DNA from: Oerskovia flava
Lineage (GTDB): Bacteria > Actinomycetota > Actinomycetes > Actinomycetales > Cellulomonadaceae
DNA: 64,000 nt
Assembly (NCBI RefSeq): GCF_026163685.1
Contig: NZ_JAOXSR010000008.1
Location: 124,001 to 188,000, forward strand
Direction: 5' to 3'
The position numbers were made by a program, and so were the translations under genes. Below, piece by piece: positions 1 to 8,786 of the stretch; positions within the stretch are counted from its first letter, which is position 1; each line of letters opens with the position of its first letter. Below the pieces are notes generated by a model that was not told the origin of the DNA, did not search any database, and saw nothing but the letters and a program-made list of their open reading frames with translations.

Positions 1-133
1 CGAGCTCGGTCGCGACCGGCTCCGACCCGCGCACCGACCAGACGGCCGCCGCGGTGGCGAGCGCCACCACCAGCGCGACCCCGGCGGCGATCACACCGAC
101 GGTGCGCCGCCGCCGCGGGGTCCCCGTGCTCAC
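1..133 (-). CDS. Partial exported or membrane-anchored protein (N-terminus only)
   Basis: Only the first 44 codons lie in the window; the gene runs off the left edge. It begins with a GTG whose last bases overlap the TGA of the upstream GH51 gene (GTGA), so translation is probably coupled. The fragment has an arginine-rich start (TPRRRRT) followed by about 20 hydrophobic residues (VGVIAAGVALVVALATAAAV), which reads as a signal peptide or a single membrane anchor. Its position at the end of the arabinan operon suggests a secreted glycoside hydrolase or a cell-surface protein of the same pathway, but the catalytic part is not visible and no function is assigned. Confidence 0.6.
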   Translation of the reverse strand, partial: MSTGTPRRRRTVGVIAAGVALVVALATAAAVWSVRGSEPVATEL

Positions 134-1638
134 GAGCCCAGCCGCACGACGTTCCACGAGACGGGCGGCAGCTGCGCGACGAGGCGGCCGTCCCGCACCT
201 CGGCGGTGGCGTTCTCCCGCGGCGCGACCGAGTGGTCGTCGTCGGCCGTCGCGCTCCACGTGTGGTCGGGGTTCGACAGGCTGGTCGCGTCGAGGACGCG
301 CAGGCCGGGCAGCGCCCGCAGGTCGACGTCGAGGGCGACGTCGTCGGTGGTCGAGCGGTTCACGACGAACAGCACCGTCTCGCCCGTCTCGGGGTCACGC
401 GTGGCGACGGCGTCGAGCACCGGCACGTCGCCGAACTTCGCCGTGCCGTAGGTGGGCGCGTCGATGACGACCTGGAGGACGTCGCCCACCGCGAGGGTGG
501 ACGCCTGCTGGAACGGGTGGAACGTCGTCTGGCGCCACGAGCGACCACCGGGCTCGGTCATGATCGGGGCGATGACGTTGACGAGCTGGGCGAGGGACGC
601 GGCGTGCACGCGGTCGGTGTGCCGGAGCAGGGAGATGAGCAGGTTCCCGACGACGACGGCGTCGGCCACGTTGTAGCGGTCCTCGAGCAGCACGGGCGCG
701 ACGGGCCAGTCGGTGCCCGACGGCGGCTTGGACTCGGCCCGGTGCTGGTACCAGACGTTCCACTCGTCGAACGAGATATGGATGCGCTTGCTGAGCTTCT
801 TCGCGGCCCGCACCGCGTCGGCGGTCGCGACGACCGACTCGATGAAGTGGTCCATGTCCACCGCGGACGCGAGGAAGGACGCGAGGTCTCCGTCCTCCTC
901 CCAGTAGTAGGCGTGGGCAGAGATGTAGTCGACGTGCTCGTACGTCTCGGTGAGGACGGTGCGCTCCCACTCGCCGAACGTCGGCATGGAGGACGCGGAC
1001 GAGCCGCACACGACGAGCTCGAGGTCCGGGTCGACCATCCGCATGGCACGCGCTGCCTCGGCGGCGAGCCGCCCGTACTCGTGGGCGGTCTTGTGGCCGA
1101 TCTGCCACGGCCCGTCCATCTCGTTGCCCAGGCACCACATGCGGATGTCGTGCGGCTTGTCGGTGCCGTGCGCGCGACGCAGGTCGGACCAGTACGTCCC
1201 GGACTCGACGTTGCAGTACTCGAGGAGGTCGAGCGCCTCCTGCACGCCGCGCGTGCCGAGGTTGACGGCCATCATCGGCTCGGTGCCCGACCGCTCGGTC
1301 CAACGCATGAACTCGTCGACGCCGACGTGGTTGGGCTCCGTCGAGTGCCAGGCGAGGTCGAGGCGGCTCGGGCGCTCGGCGACCGGGCCGATGGCGTCCT
1401 CCCAGCGGTAGCCGGAGACGAAGTTGCCGCCGGGGTAGCGCACGCTCGAGATGCCGAGGTCGCGGGTGAGCTCGATGACGTCCTTGCGGAAGCCGTCCTC
1501 GTCGGCCGTGGGGTGCTCGGGGTCGTGGATGCCGGTGTACACGCACCGGCCGAGGTGCTCGACGAAGGAGCCGAAGGTCCGGCGCCGGACGGGGCCGACC
1601 CGGTAGGCGGGGTCGACGGTGAGGGAGACGGGCAGCAT
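130..1638 (-). CDS. abfA: Alpha-L-arabinofuranosidase, family GH51, cytoplasmic
   Basis: A 502-residue retaining exo-enzyme that removes terminal alpha-L-arabinofuranosyl groups from arabino-oligosaccharides. The acid/base is Glu173 in WCLGNEMDG and the nucleophile is Glu292 in ISFDEWNVW; the N-terminal FGSFVEHLG and SVRYPGGNF motifs are typical of GH51. Length matches the family. There is no signal peptide, so it acts on imported oligomers. The ATG at 1638 is chosen because GGAAGGA lies about 6 nt upstream and the homologous protein begins there; a much longer open frame upstream is non-coding. It lies downstream of the GH27 gene on the same strand and overlaps the next gene by 4 bp, so it is likely controlled by the LacI operator at 3153-3168. 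Confidence 0.95.
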   Translation of the reverse strand: MLPVSLTVDPAYRVGPVRRRTFGSFVEHLGRCVYTGIHDPEHPTADEDGFRKDVIELTRDLGISSVRYPGGNFVSGYRWEDAIGPVAERPSRLDLAWHSTEPNHVGVDEFMRWTERSGTEPMMAVNLGTRGVQEALDLLEYCNVESGTYWSDLRRAHGTDKPHDIRMWCLGNEMDGPWQIGHKTAHEYGRLAAEAARAMRMVDPDLELVVCGSSASSMPTFGEWERTVLTETYEHVDYISAHAYYWEEDGDLASFLASAVDMDHFIESVVATADAVRAAKKLSKRIHISFDEWNVWYQHRAESKPPSGTDWPVAPVLLEDRYNVADAVVVGNLLISLLRHTDRVHAASLAQLVNVIAPIMTEPGGRSWRQTTFHPFQQASTLAVGDVLQVVIDAPTYGTAKFGDVPVLDAVATRDPETGETVLFVVNRSTTDDVALDVDLRALPGLRVLDATSLSNPDHTWSATADDDHSVAPRENATAEVRDGRLVAQLPPVSWNVVRLGS

Positions 1639-1733
1639 GCGGGGTCCTTCCGAGGGAGCGGTCTGTGGTGAGGTCGTCGGGTCTGTCAGCAGGTCGGTCG
1701 AGGGGTCGGCCGGGCTCGGGGCCGGGTGATCGG

Positions 1734-3074
1734 TCACGACGCCGGCCCGGGGTCCAGGCGCAGGAGGCGGGTGCCGTGGGCGGGGACGTCGAGCGTGAGC
1801 GCGTGGTCGCCGCCGTGCGCGGCGGTGGGCGGGACGAGGGTCACGGGCTCCCCGCTCCACAGGTCGCGGGCGACCAGCGGGCTCGACGACGTGCGGAGGC
1901 CGGTGAAGCCGACCGACGCCGCGGGGAGGGTCACGGTCCGCGGCTCGGCCGCCGTCGAGATGACCGCGGCCCACCGCGAGCCCGCGCGCGGCCCGGTCCC
2001 GGCGGCGCCCCAGACGACGACGTCGTCCTCGCGCAGGAGCTCGGCCCCTCCGGTCGAGTGCCGGAGCAGCTCGAGCACCTCCGCGTTCGCGAGGTCGGCC
2101 AGGGTCTCGTCGTCGGTCCGGGTGAGGTCGCCGCCGACCATCAGGGGTGAGCGGGCGAGGGACCACGCGGTGAGCAGGGTCCGGCGCTCGTCCCGGGTCA
2201 GCGCGCTGTCCCGGTCCTGGCCGCGTTCCGCCCGGGTGCCGATACGGCCGAGGGGGAGCATGTCGCCGTCGGCCCAGCCGTCCGGCCCCTGGTGCGGTGC
2301 CCACCGGGCGAGTCGCGCGAGCTGCGCCTCGACGTCCCCCCACCGGTCCCACAGGTCGTCGCACACGCGCCACATGTCGGCGTGCGCCCGCAGGTGGTCG
2401 AGATGCGCCAGGGAGAGGTCGGTGCCCGGGGAGAGGGAGAGCACGACGTCGCGCCCGTGCGCCCGTTCGGCGCGTCGCACGGCCAAGGCGTAGGCCTCGA
2501 CGGCGGCGGCCTGGTAGGGCGCCAGCATGTCGTCGACCTTCAGCAGGTCGACGCCCCAGCCGATGATCTGGTGCATCAGCGCGTCGAGCCACGCCTGCGC
2601 GCCGGGGTGGGTGTGGTCGAGCCCGTAGTTGTCGCCGTTCCAGGGGCAGGTGCTGCTCCGGTCGGCGATGTCGGACGCGCGGTAGGTGGTGCCGGGGACC
2701 GGCAGGTCCGCCTCGACCGCGCGTCGAGGGATGCCGCGCATGAGGTGCAGGCCGAACCGCAGGCCCCGCGCGTGCACCTGCGCGGCGAGCGGGGCGAAGC
2801 CGTCCCCGCCGCCCGCGGACGGGAACCGGGCCGGGTCGGGTCGGGGGAACCCGTGGCCGTCGAGCAGCAGCGGCGCGTCGACGTTGTAGCCGCCGGCCCG
2901 CGCCGTCGGTTCGTACCACTGGATGTCGACGACGACGGTGTCCCACCCGGTGGGCGACAGCCGCGCGGCCAGCACGTCGGCGTTGGCGAGCACCTCCGCC
3001 TCGGTGACGGTGGTGCCGAAGCAGTCCCACGAGTTCCACCCCATCGGGGGGTACGCGGCGGCTCGGGAGGGCAT
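1734..3074 (-). CDS. Family GH27 glycosidase (alpha-galactosidase or beta-L-arabinopyranosidase type)
   Basis: 446 residues, (beta/alpha)8 barrel plus C-terminal beta domain. Motifs: MGWNSWDCFG at 11-20, catalytic nucleophile Asp181 in LLKVDDM, acid/base region RVCDD at 236-240. There is no signal peptide, so it is cytoplasmic. In classical alpha-galactosidases the substrate-binding loop reads DD(C/G)W; here residues 50-53 are D-I-Q-W, so the second Asp is lost and another pyranoside such as beta-L-arabinopyranose is plausible; that is inference. The ATG at 3074 has GGAG 5 nt upstream. It is the first gene of the minus-strand operon (GH27, GH51, partial secreted protein), behind the promoter at 3172-3200 and the operator at 3153-3168. 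Confidence 0.88.
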   Translation of the reverse strand: MPSRAAAYPPMGWNSWDCFGTTVTEAEVLANADVLAARLSPTGWDTVVVDIQWYEPTARAGGYNVDAPLLLDGHGFPRPDPARFPSAGGGDGFAPLAAQVHARGLRFGLHLMRGIPRRAVEADLPVPGTTYRASDIADRSSTCPWNGDNYGLDHTHPGAQAWLDALMHQIIGWGVDLLKVDDMLAPYQAAAVEAYALAVRRAERAHGRDVVLSLSPGTDLSLAHLDHLRAHADMWRVCDDLWDRWGDVEAQLARLARWAPHQGPDGWADGDMLPLGRIGTRAERGQDRDSALTRDERRTLLTAWSLARSPLMVGGDLTRTDDETLADLANAEVLELLRHSTGGAELLREDDVVVWGAAGTGPRAGSRWAAVISTAAEPRTVTLPAASVGFTGLRTSSSPLVARDLWSGEPVTLVPPTAAHGGDHALTLDVPAHGTRLLRLDPGPAS

Positions 3075-3152
3075 CGGGGCTCCAGGAGGTGATCGGCGCG
3101 TCGGCGGCTGTGCACGACGCGGGCGGCGACCGGGATCGCCAGCACCACATCT

Positions 3153-3168
3153 TCTACATCGTTGTAGA
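3153..3168. promoter_or_regulatory. LacI-type operator 1
   Basis: Inverted repeat TCTACA-tcgt-TGTAGA. It lies just downstream of the -10 box of the minus-strand GH27 promoter, overlapping the expected transcription start. It closely matches the perfect palindrome upstream of the lacI gene (9931-9944), so it is the probable repressor site for the minus-strand operon. Confidence 0.75.
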
Positions 3169-3171
3169 TGG

Positions 3172-3200
3172 AGTCTGCACGGATCGCCTCGGCCCGTCAA
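3172..3200 (-). promoter_or_regulatory. Promoter of the GH27-GH51 operon
   Basis: On the minus strand TTGACG (3200-3195), a 17-bp spacer, then CAGACT (3177-3172). The spacing is canonical for the housekeeping sigma factor. The transcription start would fall inside operator 1, giving steric repression. Confidence 0.6.
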
Positions 3201-3220
3201 GCCGCGCTCGGCACCGAGGC

Positions 3221-3249
3221 TTGACCCTGCCGCCGGGATGTGCAACCTT
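3221..3249 (+). promoter_or_regulatory. Promoter of the sugar-transport operon
   Basis: TTGACC (3221-3226), a 17-bp spacer and AACCTT (3244-3249) on the plus strand. The predicted start lies about 6-7 bp downstream, within operator 2 (3252-3267). This leaves a leader of about 150 nt before the binding-protein gene, in which I see no obvious structure. Confidence 0.55.
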
Positions 3250-3251
3250 TC

Positions 3252-3267
3252 TCTCCAACGATGTAAA
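3252..3267. promoter_or_regulatory. LacI-type operator 2
   Basis: The sequence tctccaacgatgtaaa matches the reverse complement of operator 1 at 14 of 16 positions, with the CAACG(A/T)TGTA core. It overlaps the expected transcription start of the plus-strand transport operon, mirroring the arrangement at operator 1. Confidence 0.6.
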
Positions 3268-3407
3268 TCGAGGTCGACGACGATCCGATCGAGCAGGGCA
3301 GCCGCACCGCACCTTTCCGGTTCCGTACCGGGGACGCAGCGGCTCCCTCCCCGCTGACGACGCCATCGCATCTCGGAGCATCCCCCTGGGAATCGAGAGG
3401 ACTCGTG

Positions 3408-4751
3408 ATGAGGAAGTCACGCCTGACCATCGCCGCCGTGAGCGGCGCCGCCGTGAGCGCACTGCTCCTGAGCGCGTGCGGCCAGAGTGCCGCCGGCAGC
3501 TCGGACGAGCTGACGTTCATGTTCCGCGGAGGCGCGGACGAGAAGGCTGCCTACCAGGCGGCGATCGACCGGTTCACCGAGGAGACCGGCGTCACGGTGA
3601 AGATGACCGTGACCGACGCCGACCAGTACGCGACCAAGCTCCAGGCGGCCGTGGCCGGGAACAAGGTCCCGGACGTCTTCTACATCGAGCAGGCGAACCT
3701 GCAGTCCTACGTCGCGTCCGGCGTCCTCATGGACATCACCGACGCCGTCGCGGAGCAGGGTGTCGACCTCGACAACATCTGGGAGTACGGCGTCAACTCC
3801 TACCGGTTCGACGGCGAGCTCCAGGGCACGCCCGACGGCGCCCTCTACGGCCTGCCCAAGGACATCGGCCCGTTCTCCTTCGGGTACAACAAGACCATGC
3901 TCGAGGAGGCCGGGATCGACCTGCCGGACCCCGACGTCCCGCTCACCTGGGACGAGTTCGTCGACATCTCCTCCGAGCTCACGACCGACACAGACGGCGA
4001 CGGCACGGTCGACCAGTGGGGCACCGGGCTGAACGTCCAGTGGAACCTGCAGTCGATGGTCTGGAGCAACGGCGGCGACTGGACGAACGAGGACCGCACC
4101 CAGGTCACGGTCGACACCCCGGAGTTCACCGAGGCGCTCCAGGCCTTCGCCGACCTCACCAACGTCCACGACGTGACCCCGTCCGCCTCCGACGCGGCGA
4201 CCCTCGACACCTACCAGCGCTGGATGGCCGGCGAGATCGGGTTCTTCCCCGTCGGTCCGTGGGACGTCAGCACGTACAACGAGCTCGACTTCGACTACGA
4301 CCTCATCCCTTGGCCGTCGCTGGGTGGCGACGAGTCGGCCACGTGGATCGGGTCCCTCGGCATCGGTGTCTCGGCGACGACGAACAACCCCGACGCCGCG
4401 GTGGAGCTCGCGACGTACCTCTCGACCGACCCCGAGGCGCAGCAGACGCTCGTCGACGCGAACATCCAGATTCCGAACCTCGTGGACGTCGCCGAGGAGT
4501 GGGCCTCCGAGGAGGGTGCACAGCCCGCCAACCGACGCGAGTTCCTCGACATCGCCCAGGACTACGGCCGCGCGATGCCGGCCGCCTTCACCTACGGCGC
4601 CGAGTGGTACGACGAGCTCTGGATCAACATCCAGCCGGTCATCGACGGGAAGCAGACCGCCGCCGACTACCTCGCCGAGGTGCAGCCCAAGATGCAGGCG
4701 CTCCTCGACAAGTCCCACCAGGACGCCGAGCAGGCTCGCGCCGGCTCCTGA
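3408..4751 (+). CDS. ABC transporter sugar-binding lipoprotein (family 1 solute-binding protein)
   Basis: 447 residues. The N-terminus has a basic start, a hydrophobic stretch and the lipobox LLSAC with the acylated Cys24, so it is a lipoprotein on the outer face of the membrane. The rest is a family 1 carbohydrate-binding protein rich in aromatic and acidic residues. It would capture arabinan-derived oligosaccharides for the two permeases that follow. The ATG at 3408 is preferred over a GTG three bases earlier because GAGAGGA is well spaced from it. It is the first gene of a five-gene plus-strand operon (binding protein, two permeases, GH43, DUF624). Confidence 0.92.
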   Translation: MRKSRLTIAAVSGAAVSALLLSACGQSAAGSSDELTFMFRGGADEKAAYQAAIDRFTEETGVTVKMTVTDADQYATKLQAAVAGNKVPDVFYIEQANLQSYVASGVLMDITDAVAEQGVDLDNIWEYGVNSYRFDGELQGTPDGALYGLPKDIGPFSFGYNKTMLEEAGIDLPDPDVPLTWDEFVDISSELTTDTDGDGTVDQWGTGLNVQWNLQSMVWSNGGDWTNEDRTQVTVDTPEFTEALQAFADLTNVHDVTPSASDAATLDTYQRWMAGEIGFFPVGPWDVSTYNELDFDYDLIPWPSLGGDESATWIGSLGIGVSATTNNPDAAVELATYLSTDPEAQQTLVDANIQIPNLVDVAEEWASEEGAQPANRREFLDIAQDYGRAMPAAFTYGAEWYDELWINIQPVIDGKQTAADYLAEVQPKMQALLDKSHQDAEQARAGS

Positions 4752-4765
4752 CCGAGGACATCCAG

Positions 4766-5740
4766 ATGTCGCAGACCACGGACACCGTCACCGATGACGG
4801 CCCCGCGCCGGCGGGCAGCTCCACCCCGCCGGCGCGGCGGACACGCAGCGCGAAGGACTCCAACCGCCTGCACCGCACCGAGCACCGCTGGGCGTTGCTG
4901 TTCGTCGCGGCACCGGTGGTGGGCTTCCTGACCTTCACGCTCTACCCGATCCTGTTCGCGCTCTACGCGTCGTTCACGAGCTGGAACGGGCTCGGTCCGA
5001 TGCGCTTCATCGGGCTCGACAACTACGCGGCGCTCCTGCAGGACGAGTACTTCCACCAGAGCCTGTTCAACACGCTGTTCTACATGATCGGCATCCCGAT
5101 CGGGCTCGTCCTCTCCCTGCTGCTCGCGCTCGCGCTGAACCGCCGGATCGTCGGGCGCACGGCGTTCCGCACGATCTACTACGTGCCCGTGATCTCGTCG
5201 CTCGCCGCGATCGCGATCGTCTGGCAGTTCGCCTACAACGGCGACTTCGGCCTGGTGAACCAGGTGCTGGCATGGTTCGGCATCGACGGCCCGGACTGGC
5301 TGCAGAACACCGCGACCGTCAAGCCGGCCCTCATCATCCTGGCGGTGTGGAAGGGGCTCGGGTTCTCGATGCTGCTGTACCTGGCGGCGGTGCAGTCGGT
5401 GCCGCAGTCGCTCTACGAGGCCGCGTCGCTCGACGGCGCGAACGCGTTCCAGAAGTTCCGGACCATCACCGTCCCGATGGTGCGGCCGGTGACGTTCTTC
5501 CTCGTCATCACGAACATCATCGCCGGCGCGCAGATCTTCACGGAGATCAACATCATGACGCCCACGGGCGGGCCGGAGTTCAGCTCCGCGTCCGTCGTCT
5601 GGTACATCGTCCGCAAGGCCTTCCAGTACCAGCAGATGGGCTACGCGACCGCGATGGCGATCGTCCTCGGCCTGCTGGTCATGATCGTCACGGTCATCCA
5701 GTTCCGGCTCAACCGACGCAACAGCTTCAGCATCGACTGA
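4766..5740 (+). CDS. Carbohydrate ABC transporter permease 1 (MalF type)
   Basis: 324 residues. A hydrophilic N-terminus of about 45 residues is followed by six predicted membrane segments. The ABC permease coupling loop is visible as the EAASLDGANAFQKFRTITVP region, with the conserved EAA...G motif that contacts the ATPase. It starts 14 bp after the binding-protein stop with GAGGA as ribosome-binding site. It forms a heterodimer with the next gene. No ATPase gene is present in the locus; actinobacterial sugar importers of this type usually borrow a shared MsiK-like ATPase. Confidence 0.93.
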   Translation: MSQTTDTVTDDGPAPAGSSTPPARRTRSAKDSNRLHRTEHRWALLFVAAPVVGFLTFTLYPILFALYASFTSWNGLGPMRFIGLDNYAALLQDEYFHQSLFNTLFYMIGIPIGLVLSLLLALALNRRIVGRTAFRTIYYVPVISSLAAIAIVWQFAYNGDFGLVNQVLAWFGIDGPDWLQNTATVKPALIILAVWKGLGFSMLLYLAAVQSVPQSLYEAASLDGANAFQKFRTITVPMVRPVTFFLVITNIIAGAQIFTEINIMTPTGGPEFSSASVVWYIVRKAFQYQQMGYATAMAIVLGLLVMIVTVIQFRLNRRNSFSID

Positions 5741-5756
5741 GGGCAGGAGACACCAC

Positions 5757-6725
5757 GTGACCAGCATCGACCCGGGCCCCGTCCCGGCCACCGCTCCTGC
5801 CGTCCTCGCCGGCGCCGACCCGACGGGCACCGACCCCGACGGCGCGCCCCGCACCATCGGGGCGTCCATGCCCTCCCGACAGGGCTCCGCCACCTCCGAG
5901 AACCGGGTCGTCAACGCGATCCTGTTCGTCGTCCTCGCCCTCGGCGCGGTCGTGATGATCGCGCCGCTGCTGTGGATGTTCACCACGGCGGTGAAGACCA
6001 CGCAGGAGGTCTTCGCGCTGCCTCCCGTCCTGTGGCCGTCCGAGCCGCAGTGGGACACGTTCGTGCGCATGTGGACCGAGGCGCCGATCCTCTCCGGTTT
6101 CCGGAACAGCTTCATCGTCGCGACGACGGTGACCGTCCTCGGGTCCTTCACGTCGGCCCTCGCGGCGTTCGCGCTCGCGAAGATGCGGCTGCCGCACAAG
6201 AACGTCATCTTCCTGGCGCTGCTGTCGGGGATCATGATCCCGTTCCCGACGCTGATGATCCCGCAGTTCGTCATGTTCTCGAAGATCGGCTGGGTCGACA
6301 CCCTGCTGCCGCTGATCGTCCCCGCCGTGTTCGGGAACATCATCATGGTGTTCTTCCTGCGCCAGTACCTGGAGTCGGTGCCGAACTCGGTCGTCGAGGC
6401 CGCCAAGATCGACGGCGCGTCGTACTTCCAGATCTTCCGCGTGATGATCCTGCCGATCATCCGACCGGCGATCGCGGCGCAGTTCATCCTGTGGTTCATG
6501 ACGGTGTGGAACGACTACCTCGCGCCGATCCTCTACCTGAACTCGGAGGAGAAGCAGACGCTGCAGGTGGTCATCGCCAACCTCAACGTCGAGTTCGCCA
6601 CCCAGCGCGACTACCCGCTCATCATGGCCGCGTCGTTCGTCGCGCTGCTGCCGATCGTCATCGTGTTCCTCATCTTCCAGCGGCAGATCATCGAGTCGGT
6701 CGCCCTCACCGGGACGAAGGGCTGA
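5757..6725 (+). CDS. Carbohydrate ABC transporter permease 2 (MalG type)
   Basis: 322 residues, GTG start preceded by GGCAGGAGA. An approximately 55-residue hydrophilic N-terminus precedes six predicted membrane segments. The EAA loop reads EAAKIDGASYFQIFRVMILP, typical of MalG-like subunits. It follows permease 1 by 16 bp and ends 1 bp before the GH43 gene, so all are one transcript. Substrate is inferred from the linked GH43, GH51 and GH27 enzymes. Confidence 0.93.
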   Translation: MTSIDPGPVPATAPAVLAGADPTGTDPDGAPRTIGASMPSRQGSATSENRVVNAILFVVLALGAVVMIAPLLWMFTTAVKTTQEVFALPPVLWPSEPQWDTFVRMWTEAPILSGFRNSFIVATTVTVLGSFTSALAAFALAKMRLPHKNVIFLALLSGIMIPFPTLMIPQFVMFSKIGWVDTLLPLIVPAVFGNIIMVFFLRQYLESVPNSVVEAAKIDGASYFQIFRVMILPIIRPAIAAQFILWFMTVWNDYLAPILYLNSEEKQTLQVVIANLNVEFATQRDYPLIMAASFVALLPIVIVFLIFQRQIIESVALTGTKG

Positions 6726-6726
6726 C

Positions 6727-8085
6727 ATGACCTCCACCGCCCTGGTCGATACCTCGCTGCCCGATCCGGACACGTCTGCGTGGGGCGGGCGGCACGCCCA
6801 CGACCCCACGGCCGTGACGGACGACGACGGCACCTACTGGCTGTTCTCCACCGACGCCTGCTCGACCGGGCCGGTGCGCGGCGGCGTGCAGGTGCGCCGC
6901 TCGCGCGACCTCGTCACGTGGGAGTTCCACGGCTGGGCGCTCGACGGCGTCCCCGAACCCGCGCGCCGGTGGTCCGGCGCGGAGGGCCTGTGGGCGCCCG
7001 ACGTCGTCCGGGTCACACCCGGCCCCGGTCGCGCGGTCTGGCGGATGTACTACTCGGCGTCGACCTTCGGGTCCCGGACATCGGCGATCGGTCTCGCGAC
7101 CGCCGCGCACCCCGGCGGGCCGTGGACCGACGAGGGCCTCGTCGTCGTCAGCCGGCACGACACCCCGGGCCCCAACGCGATCGACGCCAACCTCGTCGTG
7201 ACGCCCGAGGGCGCGCACCACCTCGTCTACGGATCGTTCTTCGGCGGTATCCACGCCCTTGAGCTCGATCCCGCGACCGGGTTCGCGCTCGACGCGCGGC
7301 GGCCCGGGGCGCCCGCCTCCTCGCCGGGCGTGCTCCTGGCCCGCCGGCCCGCCGCCGTCGACGGGGCCGTCGAGGGCGCGTTCGTCCTGCCGCGCCCGGG
7401 AGGCGGCTGGGCGATGCTGGTGTCCTACGACTCCCTCTCCTCGACCTACCACGTGCGCGCCGCCGTGGCGCCGGACGTCACCGGTCCGTGGCGCGACGCC
7501 CGGGGGCACGCCCTGACGGACCTGGAGACCGACCCGACGCGGGTGGGCACCACGGTCCTGGCGAGCCACCGGCTCACCGGTGGCCGCCGCTGGCTCGCCC
7601 CGGGGCACGGCTCGGTCGTCACCACCCCGGACCACCAGGTGTTCGTGCACCACGTGCGCGACGGCGACGCACCGACCGAGCACGAGGTCCAGTCCCGGCG
7701 GCTCGTGTGGACGCACGGCGGCTGGCCGCTCGTGTCGCCGCAGCCGTGGGCGGGCGACCGCGAAGAGGACGACCAGGACGCGTGGCCCGACGACGCCGCG
7801 GCTCTCCTCGGCACGTGGGAGGTCGTGACGTTCGACGGCCCGACCGACCAGGTCACGCTGTCCCGCGAGGTCACCGAGACCGGTACCGGCCTCCCGGACG
7901 CCGAGGCGCACGGCCGCGGGCGCTTCACCCTGGCCGCGCCCCCCGCCTGGGCGACGGCCGACGCTGGGCCGTGGGACGTCGTCGTCCTCCCGTCGTGGGA
8001 CGCGGTGCGCGGGCAGCGGGCGCTGTCGTTCACGGCCCTCGACGCCCGGGGCGTCGTCACGGTCGGCACGCGGGTCGGATCATGA
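6727..8085 (+). CDS. Family GH43 arabinanase/arabinosidase, cytoplasmic
   Basis: 452 residues, five-bladed propeller of inverting GH43 enzymes. The catalytic triad is visible: general base Asp26 in HDPT, pKa-modulating Asp153 in AIDANLV, and general acid Glu216 in VEGAF. The C-terminal 90 residues (LLGTWEVVTF onward) form a small extra beta domain found in arabinan endo-1,5-alpha-L-arabinosidases. No signal peptide is present, so it probably shortens imported 1,5-arabino-oligosaccharides, which GH51 then finishes. The ATG lies 1 bp after the permease stop and its own stop overlaps the next start (ATGA). Confidence 0.88.
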   Translation: MTSTALVDTSLPDPDTSAWGGRHAHDPTAVTDDDGTYWLFSTDACSTGPVRGGVQVRRSRDLVTWEFHGWALDGVPEPARRWSGAEGLWAPDVVRVTPGPGRAVWRMYYSASTFGSRTSAIGLATAAHPGGPWTDEGLVVVSRHDTPGPNAIDANLVVTPEGAHHLVYGSFFGGIHALELDPATGFALDARRPGAPASSPGVLLARRPAAVDGAVEGAFVLPRPGGGWAMLVSYDSLSSTYHVRAAVAPDVTGPWRDARGHALTDLETDPTRVGTTVLASHRLTGGRRWLAPGHGSVVTTPDHQVFVHHVRDGDAPTEHEVQSRRLVWTHGGWPLVSPQPWAGDREEDDQDAWPDDAAALLGTWEVVTFDGPTDQVTLSREVTETGTGLPDAEAHGRGRFTLAAPPAWATADAGPWDVVVLPSWDAVRGQRALSFTALDARGVVTVGTRVGS

Positions 8086-8786
8086 TCGACGGCGAGCCCG
8101 GCGGCTGGGCGGGCCGCGTCATGGTGTTCCTGCGCGTGGCCGCGCACCTCGTCGCGGTGAACCTGCTCGTGGGGCTGGGCACGCTCGTCGGGCTGGGTGT
8201 CGGCGGGCTCTTCCCCGCGCTCGACGCCGGAGGCCGGCTGCTCGCGCGGCTGGCGGCCGGCGACCCGTCCGACCGGCTGTGGCGCGACTTCTGGTCCGCC
8301 TTCGCCCGCGGGTGGCGGCGGTCGGTCCTCGTCGGGGTGCCGTTCTGGTGCGCCGGTGCGTTCGTCGCCGCCGACCTCCTGGTGCTGCGCGCCGTCGCAC
8401 CCCTGGACGGCGGACCGGTGGCAGCCCTCCTGCTCGGCGGCGTCGTGCTGCTCGCCGTGTACCTGCTCGTCGCGCTCGCCTACGTCCCGCCGACGCTGCG
8501 CCGCTACGACGAGCCCGTCGGCCGCACCCTGCGGTTCGTGGCGCTCGCCCCGCTGCTGTCCCCGCTGACGGCGCTCGCCGTGGCGGTCACGACCGTCGTC
8601 GTGGTGATGGCCTGCACGGCGGTGTCGGTCCTCGCGCCGCTCGTGGCCCTCAGCCTTCCCCTGCTGCTCGGTGGGCTGCTGGTGGACCGTTGGCTCGACG
8701 TGATCGACCGCGCGGCCGCCACGTCACCCGCTCAGGCGAGGATCGAGCGCCCCGGGACCGCCGCGACGGGCACGCTCGCGCTCTGA
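8082..8786 (+). CDS. DUF624 (YesL-like) membrane protein
   Basis: 234 residues with about five membrane segments; the G-x-G-LFPALDAG loop near residue 45 is typical of DUF624 proteins. The family is commonly encoded beside sugar ABC transporters, and its biochemical role is unknown. Its ATG overlaps the GH43 stop, so it is the last gene of the transport operon. Its 3' end overlaps the 3' end of the convergent lacI gene by 55 bp, an unusually long tail-to-tail overlap. Confidence 0.8.
   Translation: MIDGEPGGWAGRVMVFLRVAAHLVAVNLLVGLGTLVGLGVGGLFPALDAGGRLLARLAAGDPSDRLWRDFWSAFARGWRRSVLVGVPFWCAGAFVAADLLVLRAVAPLDGGPVAALLLGGVVLLAVYLLVALAYVPPTLRRYDEPVGRTLRFVALAPLLSPLTALAVAVTTVVVVMACTAVSVLAPLVALSLPLLLGGLLVDRWLDVIDRAAATSPAQARIERPGTAATGTLAL

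Noticed and set aside
232-1671. Long open frame on the plus strand antisense to the GH51 gene
   Set aside because: A shadow of strong GC3 bias on the opposite strand; the encoded sequence is low-complexity, while the minus frame has full GH51 catalytic motifs.
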